In this document: in pieces, positions 8,732 through 19,259 of the stretch
How the letters are laid out: each line of letters starts with the position of its first letter
Position numbering within the stretch: position 1 is the first letter of the stretch
Assembly: GCF_037126465.1 (NCBI RefSeq)
Contig: NW_026999467.1
Span: 62,001 to 126,000, forward strand
Source of the DNA: Ornithodoros turicata
Taxonomy: Eukaryota; Arthropoda; Arachnida; Ixodida; Argasidae
Length of the DNA: 64,000 nucleotides
Direction of reading: 5' to 3'
Program-made: the position numbers and the translations under genes
Notes under the pieces: model-generated
Seen by the model: only the letters and a program-made list of their open reading frames with translations
What the model was told of the DNA's origin: nothing
Databases searched by the model: none

Positions 8732-10723
8732 CTACTGCATGTTTACGTTAAGAAACAGCACTTTGGACACCTTGCTGTGTGCTATCCGGTTCCTTCTTTC
8801 TGTAACAATTTGTCCGGCCTTAGAAAAGATCCTCTCACATGGCACAGACGTTGCCACAACGCACAATTTGCTTTTCATTATCTTAAAAAGGCGTGGGTAG
8901 ACGTGCTGCCTTTCCCTCCACCAAGTGAGGGGGTTCTGTTTCCTCTCAAGTGGTGGCTCCTGCAGATACTTGTCGAGCTCGAGTATACCAGCCGCTGTAG
9001 GGTTCGCGCAGGTCAGTACGAGTGACATGGTTGTGTCGAATTCGTACCATAGCGGATCTTCTGGATCTTGCGCCCGGGACTGGTCCGCAGGTGCATCGCT
9101 GTAGTCCTGGGGGACTTCCACTGCTGTTGCCTGTGCCGACAGCGAGCGGTAGGCAATCTCGAATGCGGTCTCTCGCTGGAATCCGTGTCTCCTAAAGCGG
9201 GGATCCATAGCGGTTGCTTCTGCTAGAAGCCTTGTTACCTCTACATCTCCGAATCGCTTTGCCAGTTGCTCCGAAAGCACTTTCACCATTTTTTTGCAGT
9301 CTTCCGGCAGGCTGGGGTCTTTCTTGGCGTTATCCACGTGGGTAATGAGTGCTCGGGCAAGCAGTATTATTTTTGACACCGTCACAGTTTTTTCACTGCT
9401 CATCTCGGTAGTCACCGCCAAGAATGGCTTCAGGATGTCGCATGATTTCTCTATGACTGTCCATTCCGTTTGAGACAGCTGTTCAACACTCGCGTCTAAG
9501 ATGGCCAGAGTGGATAGCACTGCATCCTTCAAATGCACTATCCTTGAAAACATTTCGTACGTCGAATTCCAACGGGTGGGAACATCTTGTTTCAACTTAA
9601 GCAACGTCATTCCCATTTGTTGCTGCATTGCTTGTAGCCTTGCCAATCCATGCGAGCTGTGCTTAAAAAAGCGAACTATAGCCTTCACTTTTGCTTGTAC
9701 GCTACTTATTTCCCGTACGCCGGCTTGCACGACCAAGTTCAGCACGTGTGCGAAGCACGGATTGTGACGCCAACCACACGCACGAATTGCAGCAGTGACA
9801 TTGGCCGCACTATCGCTTACTGCAGCGCAAATCTTGTTCTGGATGTCCCACTCTGTCACCACTCTCTGTAGTTCACTTGCGATATTTTCAGCGGTGTGGC
9901 GCTCATTATAAGAGAAACAGTCCAGAAGGTATGACTTCATCTCACAGTTTTCATCGATGAAGTGTGCAGTCAGTCCAATGTAACTTTCGTTTGTCATTGA
10001 CGTCCAACCATCTGTCGTTAAGCAAACTGCCGTTGCGCTTCGTAAATGCATTCTTACCTGCTCCGCCACCTTTGCATGCTGTTGTGGAAGGAGGGTCGAC
10101 GACAGCGTTTTCCTCGTTGGTAGCCGGTAATTTGGATTTAGCGCGTAGACAAACTGCTTAAACTGCTCACCCTCGACAAGGGAGAATGGGTGATACTCCT
10201 TGACAATAAGTTTGACCAGCTGTTCGTCTAGCTTTGCCGTCTTACTGAGTGTCAGCGGTCTGTTCATGTAGTGAGAAATTGTAGCTTGCTGCTGGGTTTC
10301 CCATCGGTGTCCTCGGGCAACAGGTAGGGGACGTGGAGGAGCGGACTGTCCTGAAGTGGTCGGTGCCGACAAGGATAAAGATGACAGTCCCGAAGGAACC
10401 GAAGGTCGGGCACCGGATTCATTCGGAGAAGGGTGTGAGGGTTCCACTGGGTCGTCAACAACCTCATCGTTACCTTGTTGTTGCGATGCCCCCAGGACCG
10501 GGTTCGAGCGCAGGAGAGATGCGCCAGGGTGCTTGACTCGGACATGCCGCCACAAATTTGCCGTTGCTCCTCCACGGTAGGAAAGAGCATTTCCACAAAA
10601 GTTGCACTTTGCAGTTTCGCCTTCGGGAACGGAAAAGAGGGTCCAAATTGCACTTCGCTTTCGTGACGGACCACGTCCTTGGTGTGCCTGTGCCATGTTG
10701 CAAAAGTGAGAGAGCGCGGACAA
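8732..10723 (-). CDS. hAT transposase, ZBED type, full length
   Basis: A 663-residue uninterrupted frame. A BED zinc finger is at about residues 22-66 with C40, C43, H60 and H65. A low-complexity Ser/Pro linker follows (about 90-140). The RNase H-like core shows TTDGWTS (D238) and AVSDSAANV (D304), then CFAH (C323, H326) and TRWNST (W385), all hAT landmarks. The C-terminal hAT dimerisation region is about 585-660 (NPLTWWRE, then VPCERIFSKAG and RRNRI). It cuts and pastes DNA bounded by hAT termini. Start may be M1 or M10; both precede the BED finger. The frame has no stops and the expected motifs, so the protein may be active. Closest to the Ac/ZBED branch. It could in principle be a domesticated ZBED gene, but the flanking TIRs and target duplication argue for a transposon. 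Confidence 0.93.
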   Translation of the reverse strand: MSALSHFCNMAQAHQGRGPSRKRSAIWTLFSVPEGETAKCNFCGNALSYRGGATANLWRHVRVKHPGASLLRSNPVLGASQQQGNDEVVDDPVEPSHPSPNESGARPSVPSGLSSLSLSAPTTSGQSAPPRPLPVARGHRWETQQQATISHYMNRPLTLSKTAKLDEQLVKLIVKEYHPFSLVEGEQFKQFVYALNPNYRLPTRKTLSSTLLPQQHAKVAEQVRMHLRSATAVCLTTDGWTSMTNESYIGLTAHFIDENCEMKSYLLDCFSYNERHTAENIASELQRVVTEWDIQNKICAAVSDSAANVTAAIRACGWRHNPCFAHVLNLVVQAGVREISSVQAKVKAIVRFFKHSSHGLARLQAMQQQMGMTLLKLKQDVPTRWNSTYEMFSRIVHLKDAVLSTLAILDASVEQLSQTEWTVIEKSCDILKPFLAVTTEMSSEKTVTVSKIILLARALITHVDNAKKDPSLPEDCKKMVKVLSEQLAKRFGDVEVTRLLAEATAMDPRFRRHGFQRETAFEIAYRSLSAQATAVEVPQDYSDAPADQSRAQDPEDPLWYEFDTTMSLVLTCANPTAAGILELDKYLQEPPLERKQNPLTWWRERQHVYPRLFKIMKSKLCVVATSVPCERIFSKAGQIVTERRNRIAHSKVSKVLFLNVNMQ

Positions 10724-10769
10724 TCCGTTTTGGTTAACGAATTCCAGGCAGCAGTGAGAGGGATGCTTG

Positions 10770-12454
10770 ATCCAGAAAGGCGTGAAATGTCTTACAACGA
10801 AGTCAAGACAGCATCAAAGTGACATGAGGATGAAAGACAACAGTCAAATCGCAGATCGGACCTTTAACTCTTTGAACGCCGGCGAGCGCCAGGAGACGCT
10901 TCTTGATCTCTCCACTCGCCACTCTGGCGCCGTGCACGCGGCCAGTGGGAGGACAGCGCATACAGGCGTACAGTTCACGAGATTCGTTTGCACTTTCCAG
11001 GTTCGAGAGTCGAGATTGTCGGATAGTCCGACTCATCGCCGTTTCCGGGGTACCACAGAGAACTGTCGTTCGAACCGTCGCCTGCTCGTCCAACCAGCGA
11101 TGCCTTTTGTTTTTACCGGGACATCGCCACCGTCTGCAGCGGCGTGGTTTTGTTCTGGTCTGTGTTTGCTCGCGTGGTGATGTGGTGATGGTGGAATGCT
11201 GCTCTTTGGGATGCAGTGATCTCTGGACGTTTCAGTGAAGTGCATTTCGTCGTCCGATGTCTGGCTAGAAACATCAGGTTAGCATCGGATCGTGTGTCTT
11301 GACTGTCGGTCGACAACACCTGCCTTGCTGTTTTGAGATCACTTGCTGCGATTGATTGGATACATGTAATCGACGGTGATGCTGGGTGTCCGCGACAGTA
11401 TTCCACTCTGTTTTCGACGCACCTCGCAGATGAAGCCCTCGACAGAGCGAGGCCGTACAAGCACACGAATGCCAAAGCATCGTCACATCTGCAGAGAATT
11501 GTCGTGGATTTCGAGCCATGTCGTTCGTGCACGTTTCGTACGGAAGAGAACAAACCTATGTGTGCTTCCTGGGAATATCAGGTAGTGCAGTGAAACGATT
11601 TGTCAGGAGGACAAGCACTGCCGCCCCACACGTCATCTCACGTTTCACAACGGAGGCTGCATAATTAGCGCATGTAGAACGTGTTTAATCGGAAGTATAC
11701 TAAATAAAACCAACAATCAAGGCTGAAAGAGGTCCTGAGATGATCCACACGAGCACCAACCGCTTGTCTGTTTGGCCGCCGATCACGGGAACCGCCATGC
11801 TTTCAATCCCTGTGGGTGTGACTATGATGCTCTCCGCTTCATGATCAGTGTTCGTGTGGTTCGGGAGTGAGAGAACTGATTAGCTGAATGGCTGAGTCAG
11901 AGTTGGACCAAGTTGGACAGAGCGCAACGAGATCGGAGAACTATAGTGAACGGGGTTGTAGCGGTGGCGCTCTTTGAGTTGTTTGTTGAGAAATGTTTTT
12001 GGATGCAGTAGGCACCTGTGCTCGTGTGTATGTGTCGTCTCTTCGTTGTTGTGCTCGCTGGGGCATTGGTGTGCTGTGGCCGCTGTGTCTTTATGAGTTG
12101 GCTCGCTGTTCATGCGTTGATGTGATTTGGGAGCTGTGGACTCCTTGTGCACGGGATGGAAGGACGTCTCAGGCGGTAGGTATTCCTTCTTTTACCGTTT
12201 TATGTGGTCGTGTCATGTCAAGCATTGAGGGACGCGGCGTAGCGCGTCCGACGACGAAAGCTTTCACTGACACAGCTGTGACCGGTGAGCCCGCATTCCA
12301 GCAGACAGCAGCCACGATGTGCTCATGAGCTGCAATACCAGTATGACGTAAAAAAAAAGCTGTGACGTCACTGGTTCATGAACGAATCATTTGAACGAAT
12401 CAGTAAAGTGAACTGATCGAAATGAGCCGGTTCACCAAAATGAGTCGGACTTCC
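10770..12454. other. hAT 5' region, no conserved ORF recognised
   Basis: This 1.7 kb lies upstream of the transposase inside the same element. It may hold the promoter and a 5' UTR or intron. Several open frames of 80-146 codons exist on both strands but show no domain. A motif near 11868-11895 (GAGAGAACTGATTAGCTGAA) partly resembles one near 7955-7985 at the other end of the element. Confidence 0.4.
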
Positions 12455-12551
12455 CATCACTAGTGCATCTTACTGGCCTACTTAACAGTTTTATAGGAAG
12501 AAAACTGGGTGTTAAAAATGACTTCTGTGCTACTTTAATGAGATTTCACTG

Positions 12552-13552
12552 TACTACTTGAGGAAACATAAATAACTGAGAACGAAACTACTGTATTTTC
12601 ACACATATAGTCCGTGGCTTATCTGTAAAAAAAAAAATATATATAAAATAAAAGGTCGCTGGGAGTCCACTGTGGCTTACGTGCCGGTATGGCTCATCTG
12701 AGGAAAGTTTCTCCTGGAGCTTATCACCCTGTTTCATTCGTCAACCTGTCGTTCAGGACCAACCATGAAACCAACCATATTCGCTGTGCGGTGTATTGTC
12801 ACAGTGCAATAAAATTTACCAAAACATTCGAAAACAGTAGCCTAGGACGGCTGGCTCAACCTCCTCGCATGACGTCTGCAGCTCTTGTTGCCTTTCCTCT
12901 CAGCCCACGTGCTTAGACCCGCTTCCACTGTGTCGGGAGTCACATGATCACCCTGCCAGGGGAATCCACCCTCTGCTCCGCTCTCTCTCTTGCATGCTCT
13001 TGCAAGAGCGGAGGGTTTTTGAAAGGTGTACAGAACAGAGACCTTGCACGTGCTGCAGGTCACCTGCTCTCGTCGAGTTCATTTTACAGTACTTGTTGTA
13101 GAACACTTGGAAGTCAAAAACAAAATAATAGTGGGGGGCCACCTGACTACTCCTTTAAAGGAGCAGTACAAGACACTAATTTACATTAAAACCCTGGGAA
13201 AACCTCAGACAGCACAGCCGGTGGAAGGGTTCGAACCCATCACCTCCCAGTCTTCAGCACTACCTTGGCTGTCACCAACAAACGGGAAGATGTGCATATG
13301 AATCCATACCCCAAGGGTACACTCTGGTTGTGTTCGCGCGTCAAAAGGAGAGTTATTGGGAGTCGACTCTCCTCCAATTTTTTAACAGGAGCCATTTCCA
13401 CGGGCATGACGTCACGAGAGCTGTATTTGCGTCCACCAAGAGCCGACTTTCTCGACTCTCGAGTTGCTCAACTTCAATAAACGGCCACAACCCATGTGTA
13501 CGATGTCAAAGTTTGCTGAGTGGATCTATTAACTGAGGCCAGTGCAAGTCTA
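12552..13552. other. Intron with a solo TIR end and a SINE
   Basis: Near 12591 TACTGTATTTTCACACATATA and GTGGCTTATCTG resemble one end of the element at 54332-54910, with no partner end. The SINE at 13185-13280 is listed separately. No coding sequence is recognised. Confidence 0.4.
13185..13280 (-). repeat. tRNA-derived SINE, Ruka-like
   Basis: On the minus strand the order is CTGGGAGGTGATGGGTTCGA, then ACCCTTCCACCGGCTGTGCT, then GTCTGAGGTTTTCCCAGG. GGGTTCGAACCC is a perfect pol III B box. The combination is what I recall from Ruka, a tRNA-derived SINE abundant in ixodid ticks, and it is the main species clue in the window. No A box was assigned with confidence. Confidence 0.55.
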
Positions 13553-13790
13553 CAAGGTGGTCCACCAAATGTTATAGAAATTCATAGTAAATAACGTAGG
13601 CAACGGAGAGACATGCGGTCACAGGATTTTTTTCTGCCAGAAACATTTGCCATATGTTGGTATCGTTTTTACTTCATTTCAACTCATGGAAATTTAATTT
13701 CTTGAATTGAACTCCAAAGTCAACCTAACAAGTTTTCTTTGCGGAAATGGGTTCCTCGTGGCCATTTTACTCAGTATGGGGCACAAGGAC
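13553..13790. repeat. Dispersed repeat family A, copy 2
   Basis: It starts CTACAAGGTGGTCCACCAAA and continues with TTCATAGTAAATAACGTAGG, matching the left part of copy 1. It then shares the segment to ACTCAGTATGG with copy 3 at 19010-19253, which lies in the opposite orientation. Confidence 0.6.
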
Positions 13791-14508
13791 ATGTGGTGGA
13801 GGCCTCTTTCGGAAGCGCATCCCTGACGTTGAAAGCAGCATCACTTGCTCCATCACCTCTTTGGCAGCTTATGTCCTGCGGTTTTCTTACACTGATCTGG
13901 TCTTCTAGCTTTGTATACGAGCCCTTGGATTGATTGATTTCTTGTGCGATACATCATGCAGCTTGTTCGATATAGAGTTAAGTTTTCTGAGAATACACAC
14001 GAGCTCCGGATTTTAAGAGACCACGGAGTCCAACACAGTCATTCCCAGCATATGTTGCCATAGAGATTGCAGAATTCTGTATCTTCCATGAACGCACACT
14101 GTAATTCCTGGTGAAATCCTTGTCAACAACGTATGTCTCGAATTTATAGGGACGTAACCACGATTTACTGTACGCTTTGTGGTTGTATGTCGACTTCTAA
14201 AAATTAGTCCATGTTGAGAACCCCTCTGCACACCAGAAAATAAATAGTTTTATCTTAAATAGCGAACTAGTCAGCTTAAAAAGTGATGCACTGTTGCAAT
14301 TTAATATCTGTCAGTTAACTGTGAGTATTGTGGGAATTGTTGCCAAACCTGGCGCTTGCTGTTTATAGCTAATTACGGGTCGATTATTTGTTGCTCAACT
14401 CCTGTATACACCGTTCTATTTTGCATATGTAGATTTTTAAAATGTTAAACTAGTATTAAATTTCTGGGTTGATGGTTGAAAACGTGGTTTTCTCTCCTGC
14501 ATTTAGAC
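13791..14508. other. Intron, nothing recognised
   Basis: No coding motif, terminal repeat or RNA gene is seen in this 0.7 kb. Confidence 0.4.
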
Positions 14509-15691
14509 CAGAGCGTTGAACCGTAAAGAATAGGGTTCGATTCGGGTTCGCGTTGCTTGAATATTGTTTAGGTTTGGCTACGCTAAAAATCGAACCGGTT
14601 CAATGCTTCCGTTATCACCCCATAAAACAGCTTTTATCGGGAATACAGGCGTACTACTGGTGCCAGCGTTAAGGTTTTAGTGGCAGGTGTACTCTCTTTA
14701 GTGAGAGAAAGGAGAAATCGATGAGCACTTGTAAATAGCCATCTACTCTCATGAAGCGGTGTAGCCCTGCTACTTTGTTTCCAAAATTGCTTGCTTCACA
14801 CGCACAGTGCCAGCAAGATACACTTAAAGAAAGCCAAATAAGACGGACAGCATTTTACATAGATGATGGTACTGAGCCGGCACACTACATTCGCAATGTG
14901 AATCAATCTGCAACCGCACTGAAGCATGTCGAAAATAAGTCTGCCAGCCTTGCTCTGTCCGAGGTCACAGCAGTGTACCAGTTAATCCACAACACAAAGG
15001 CAATGTGTCACGACACAACTGCACTACCAGTAAGCTGGCCTACATTTATTATTTTTCAAACCACCACCAATCATACGGGCACCGTTCTGCGTATGCTCTT
15101 CCTCCACTTCCCATGTTTCTGACTTGTTTAATTTTTACTGCTCACGTGTGAAGGGAAATGTTGTGCGCTTGCTTAATCACATATTCTTCCTATAGAGCAA
15201 CACAGCTGGCCTACTCCATTCCTGCTTCATTCGGTGGACGGGGCAGGTCACTCACCTCCCAGAAAACACAGCAGTTGATAGCAAAGGACGGCCGCGACGT
15301 TTGGTTGGAAACCCAGCGTTTGACTAGCATCCGCGTGGCACCTCCTCCCTGAAGAGCAGAAGCCTCAGCGCGTGTGTGGGGCGCCAGCCGCAGCACTCAC
15401 AAGGACAACTGCGCTTCGACGTGTTAAAAAGGACGCTGAAAGCATACTTTCTATACGTCCTCGTTTGATTGCTAGGTGAAAATTTGCGAAATCCCTGATA
15501 TGGAGACCAATGTGTCCTCGTTCGGGGATTGAGAGGCACTCAAACTCTTATGCTGACTTCTTTTATGTCCAAACTGTTTAGTTACGAACCGGTTACTGTT
15601 ATTATTTTTTCCGGTTCTGCTCCAGTTCGGGTTCAACAGTGTGATGAAAATTGTGTTTTCGGGTTTGGTTCCAGTTCGGTTCGACACCCTG
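14509..15691. mobile_element. hAT-type non-autonomous element, 1183 bp
   Basis: The left end CAGAGCGTTGAACCG and the complement of the right end, CAGGGTGTCGAACCG, are inverted repeats. Flanks are ATTTAGAC (14501-14508) and ATTTAGAA (15692-15699), an 8-bp target duplication with one difference, as for hAT. The subterminal zones are rich in GGTTCG motifs in both halves. No transposase is visible; the 123-codon frame at 14751-15122 has no domain that I recognise. Confidence 0.72.
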
Positions 15692-15774
15692 ATTTAGAAA
15701 TAACCTAATAAGAAATACCTGTTGAACATTAGAGGAAGCTCATCGAGTGCTTATCACAGAATGTTCCTCAAAAG

Positions 15775-15945
15775 GGTAGCGGAGGTGGTGTCCCCCTACA
15801 TGAGTCCTGACCTGCGATGATGGAATGTCCCAGCGGGCAGATGGACGTGGCCTCAAGCTAGGACGGTGCCGGTAGAACTGCTGTGCCAGCGCCATAGCGC
15901 ATGGCAGCAGAGGCACGTCGTCATCGTCGTCACCGGGCCGCCACA
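15775..15945 (-). repeat. TRIM copy 1, left LTR (171 bp)
   Basis: It differs from its partner mainly by an extra 9 bases (TCATCGTCG type repeat) near its right end and a few substitutions (for example GGTAGCGG in place of TGTAGAGG). Confidence 0.85.
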
Positions 15946-16547
15946 TCACTCCCCCCTCAGACGCGGAGCGGTGTATGCAGTTGAGGTTCGCGTCGATACC
16001 ACGATGAGGAGAATGATGACGGCTCGTAGATGGTGGACGGCTGGGCATACGGCTTGTGCTTGTGGCTGTTGATGCAGCAGCAGCGGGATGGCGGGAACAA
16101 GAGCGCTGCGATCCGGGTAGGTTCCAGTGATGTGATGAGAAATGCCAATTGGTTGAGTGGTTGCTGATTGCGTCGATTGTCTGCTGAGTGCGTTGAGCCC
16201 TTGTTGAGTGCGCTGAGTGCTTGCTGAGTGATTGCTGCCGAGCGTTGATTGTTGCTGAGTGCTGATTGTTGCTGGGTGAGTGTGTTGCTGAGTGGGCGAC
16301 AGTACGGCCACCAGTACGACAGCGTGAATGCCGGTTGTCGCCAGAGAAGTGCCGGGGAGGACGATCGTGAAGCAGGTGGAGGCCGGAAAGTCAGCTTACG
16401 GTGGTCTCCCTGCGGGTCCCTGGTGGAACGGTGGTCCCGGTGCGCCTTGCCTAATAGAGGGTGGTTCGCTGCTGGTCTGCCGAAGAATTTAGGATGTTGA
16501 GTGGCCGAATTACGCCGAACATGATGTTCGTTGTTCGGGTCACCAAA

Positions 16548-16709
16548 TGTAGAGGAGGTGGTGACCCCCTACATGAGTCCTGACCGGCGATGATGGAATG
16601 TCCCAGCGGGCAGATGGACGTGGCCTCAAGCTAGGACGGTGCCGGTAGAACTGCTGTGCCAGCGCCGTAGCGCGTGGCAGCAGAGGCACGTCGTCACCGG
16701 GCCGCCACA
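16548..16709 (-). repeat. TRIM copy 1, right LTR (162 bp)
   Basis: Starts TGTAGAGGAGG on the plus strand and ends CCGCCACA, then the AAAG duplication. Confidence 0.85.
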
Positions 16710-16713
16710 AAAG

Positions 16714-17394
16714 CATTACAGAGTGAGCACTAACCTACACATTGTGCAGCCATTCGAATTAGACAAAGTGCAAATATTGCAAGAAGGAAAATTGAAGCAA
16801 TCTTCCAAAACCGCACTGACCTACTGACACCGACTGACCTACGTGTAGGACAGTCAGAAATCTTCCCCTAAAAAGAGCTGTTTTTGATGCAGATCACTAG
16901 CGCCACAACGGTTGCCCGCGTGGAAGGTATGACTCATGTGTGACAGGCCTTTAAGTCTACAACGCGCGTCGGTTCAGCAAGAGCGAGCGTTGACTTTTGT
17001 CTTTCTCGTCGTTTTCCTGAAACCTTCATGTCTGCTGGAGAAAGGTAAGATTCACTGAAGAATAGGAACTGCATTTCGCTTGTTCGTACTTTCGGTACTT
17101 CTTTACATGTCAATACATGCATCTCGACAGAGATTGTAATTTCCTGTCGAACAGCTGTTCATCAAACGGCCGAAACGTGGAGCCGTCCTGCACGTAGGAC
17201 ACTAGGCACATGCGCTACAGCAAATGCCGCTGTGTGGTCATTCCTTTGTCTTAGCTCTCATGTTAGTCACTTAGGGTGCATTACGGCTTATTACCGTAAC
17301 TTTAGCCATATTCCATGTAGTCCACATGCTTTTCGATCTCTCTTTTAGCTCGAATGGGTGCACATTTGCACCTCCGCAGTTCCACAGCAAAAGG
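16714..17394. other. Spacer before the piggyBac relic
   Basis: No coding sequence. It may include the left end of the piggyBac element, but no clear TTAA-flanked terminal repeat pair was identified. Confidence 0.35.
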
Positions 17395-18890
17395 AAATTG
17401 CCAGTTAGGCTGAACGATATCTTGAACAGGATGGCCTCCGGTGAAAAATGGCCATCTGAGATTGCAATGGAACTTCCGGATAACTATGCTGCTGATGTGA
17501 CAGATGAGGAAAGTGGGGATGAGGGAAACACAGACTTCAATCGGTGCAAATGTGGCCCAAGTGGACTCTGATGACAGCGACATTGAGGATGCGATGAGCC
17601 AATTACGAAGGCTCGGAAAACAAGCGTCTGGCGAAAGAGGAAACTGGCTCCATCATTTCCAGAGGGCGCACGCATACCTGACTGAGGGATCGATGCCGAG
17701 GACCCGATGGCAAAACCCCTGCCGAGATGTTCGAACGGTTCTTCGATGATGAAGTGATAACAGCTATTACAGCCGAAACTAACCGGTACGCTGAACAAAA
17801 GAACCGTCCAATATGCCTCAAGAACGACGAAGTGCGATGTGCTTTGGGAATTTTGCCCTTGAGCTGGTATGTTATGGTGCCGAGGCGGCGGATGTATTGG
17901 GAACAATCGAGTGACACCCACAATGAGATGGTAGCCAATGCCATGAGGCGCAATCGGTTTGAGGAGACTAAACAAAACTGACAAGTTCTCCAAATTACGT
18001 CCACTCCTGAAGCTTCTGAACGCCAGGTCCATTCTCTACGCACTGCAACAGCAGGCTTACAGTATAGACGAAAGCATGTGAGAGTATTTCGGAAAACACG
18101 GCTGCAAGCAGTTTATGAAAGGAAAACCTATCAGGTTTGGGTTCAAGCTGTGGTCACGTGTACTCCTTTGGGGTATCTCGTTGCGGTTTAACCTCATCAG
18201 GGAAAATTCAGCACATACGGCGAAGACAAAGAACTGCTCGGACTGGGAGGATCTGTCGTAACCGTCATGGTAAACAAGCTCAAGGAAAGGTTCAGCTTCA
18301 CATTTCATGTATATGTGGATAACTTTTCACAAGCATGAAGCTTCTTCTCAAGCTTACGGCAGTGGGGATAAAATGTACCGAGACGGCGCGGGAAAATTGC
18401 ATAGAAGAGTGCCCCCTGATGTCACAAAAAGACAAGAAAAAGGAACACGGTTTTCATGACTACAGAGTACTTCAGGGTGACGAAATATTTGTGTGCCACT
18501 AGAAAGATAACAGTACAGTGACTGTGTGCTCCAATGCACTGGGGCTCGATCTGCAGAAAAAGGTGGCGAGGTACTCCAGGGAAAGCCGGAAAAATGTGAT
18601 GGTCCTGCAACCAATGCGCTGGCATGCTATAATAAGAATATGGGCGGTGTCGCCAGGTTGGATCAGAACATTTCGCAGTACCGCACCTGTATCCGTGGCA
18701 AAAGGTGGTACTCTTCATTGTTCACATACCTCCTGGATGCAACCCTGAATAATGCCTTTCAACTGTTCAAGGCAAACAACAAGAAACAAGGAATCAGAGC
18801 TATCTTACCAAAAACGTGGTCACCCATGAGCAGAATTCTTCTGTGGGTTGGAATTCTAACCCTCTCGTATGGTGTGTCAATATAACCTCC
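17395..18890 (+). pseudogene. piggyBac (PGBD-like) transposase, broken
   Basis: Fragments in three frames follow the order of a PGBD transposase: an acidic N-terminal part (17431-17571 and 17504-17749), then MFERFFDDEVITAITAETNR and PRRRMYWEQSSDTHNE (17727-17981), then KFSKLRPLLKLL and [13 protein letters not shown] (about 17990-18160), [12 protein letters not shown] and FHVYVDNF (about 18210-18330), and KNMGGVARLDQNISQYR (about 18630-18690). At least three frameshifts and several stops separate them. YVDN keeps its Asp, but the usual GGVDxxDQ reads GGVARLDQ, so the third catalytic Asp appears to be Ala. Inactive. No terminal repeats were found. Confidence 0.88.
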
Positions 18891-19009
18891 TTTCGTAACA
18901 ATTTGGCGCTCAAACCATAGCTGACAAAAAAAAAAGGCGGAGCCAAGGACTCAATTCCGCGGATTTTGGTCCAATTTATTTCAGCAATTGTTGTCATTTA
19001 TGTCAGCGT

Positions 19010-19253
19010 TACAGGTGCTATACTGAGTAAAATGACCACGAGGAACCCATTTCCACAAAGAAGACGTTAGATTTACTTGGGAAATTTCGGAGTTCAATTC
19101 AAGAGATTAAGTTTCCATGAACTGAAATGAAATAAAAATCGTACCAATATGTGGCAAATGTTCCTGCCAGAAAAAATCACTCAACTGCATGTGTCTCTGC
19201 TGCCTACATTATTTACTATGAACTTCTATCATGGTTGGTGGACCACCCTGTAT
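19010..19253. repeat. Dispersed repeat family A, copy 3 (inverted)
   Basis: Reverse-complement match to 13553-13790, ending GGACCACCCTGTA. It abuts the hAT MITE at 19260. Confidence 0.6.
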
Positions 19254-19259
19254 GTCATC

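Larger units (their letters stand above)
7462..12462 (-). mobile_element. Apparently autonomous hAT transposon, 5001 bp
   Basis: Termini are TAGTGATG at 7462 and CATCACTA at 12462, an exact 8-bp inverted repeat, and both sides carry the same 8-bp target duplication GTGCATCT (7454-7461 and 12463-12470). Just inside both ends are repeated GAACGAATCA / GAACTGA-type motifs that look like subterminal transposase-binding sites. One intact 663-codon transposase lies on the minus strand. The perfect target duplication and open frame suggest a recent insertion. Confidence 0.93.
6173..12551 (-). mobile_element. Tigger/pogo relic split by a hAT element
   Basis: The left end CAGTAAAATCTCATTAA (6173) and right end TTAATGAGATTTCACTG (12551) are inverted repeats with one mismatch in 17, each flanked by TA. 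Removing the hAT insertion (7462-12462 plus one 8-bp duplicate) leaves about 1.37 kb. A transposase HTH fragment lies on the minus strand at 6245-6481. The pairing of ends across the insertion is an inference. Confidence 0.6.
15775..16709 (-). mobile_element. TRIM (miniature LTR element), copy 1
   Basis: Direct repeats 15775-15945 and 16548-16709 (171 and 162 bp) bound a 0.6 kb interior and are flanked by a 4-bp target duplication AAAG (15771-15774, 16710-16713). On the minus strand the LTRs run TGTGGCGG... to ...CTCTACA. The interior starts with TTTGGTGACCCGAAC, a primer-binding-site-like tract, and a purine tract GAGGGGGGAGTGA precedes the downstream LTR. There is no gag-pol. Interior minus-strand repeats give a Gln/Ser/Thr-rich frame (15946-16311) of doubtful meaning. 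Confidence 0.85.

Noticed and set aside
8672..10674. Overlapping frames on both strands across the hAT transposase
   Set aside because: They are shadows of the 663-codon frame in GC-rich coding sequence and carry no domains.
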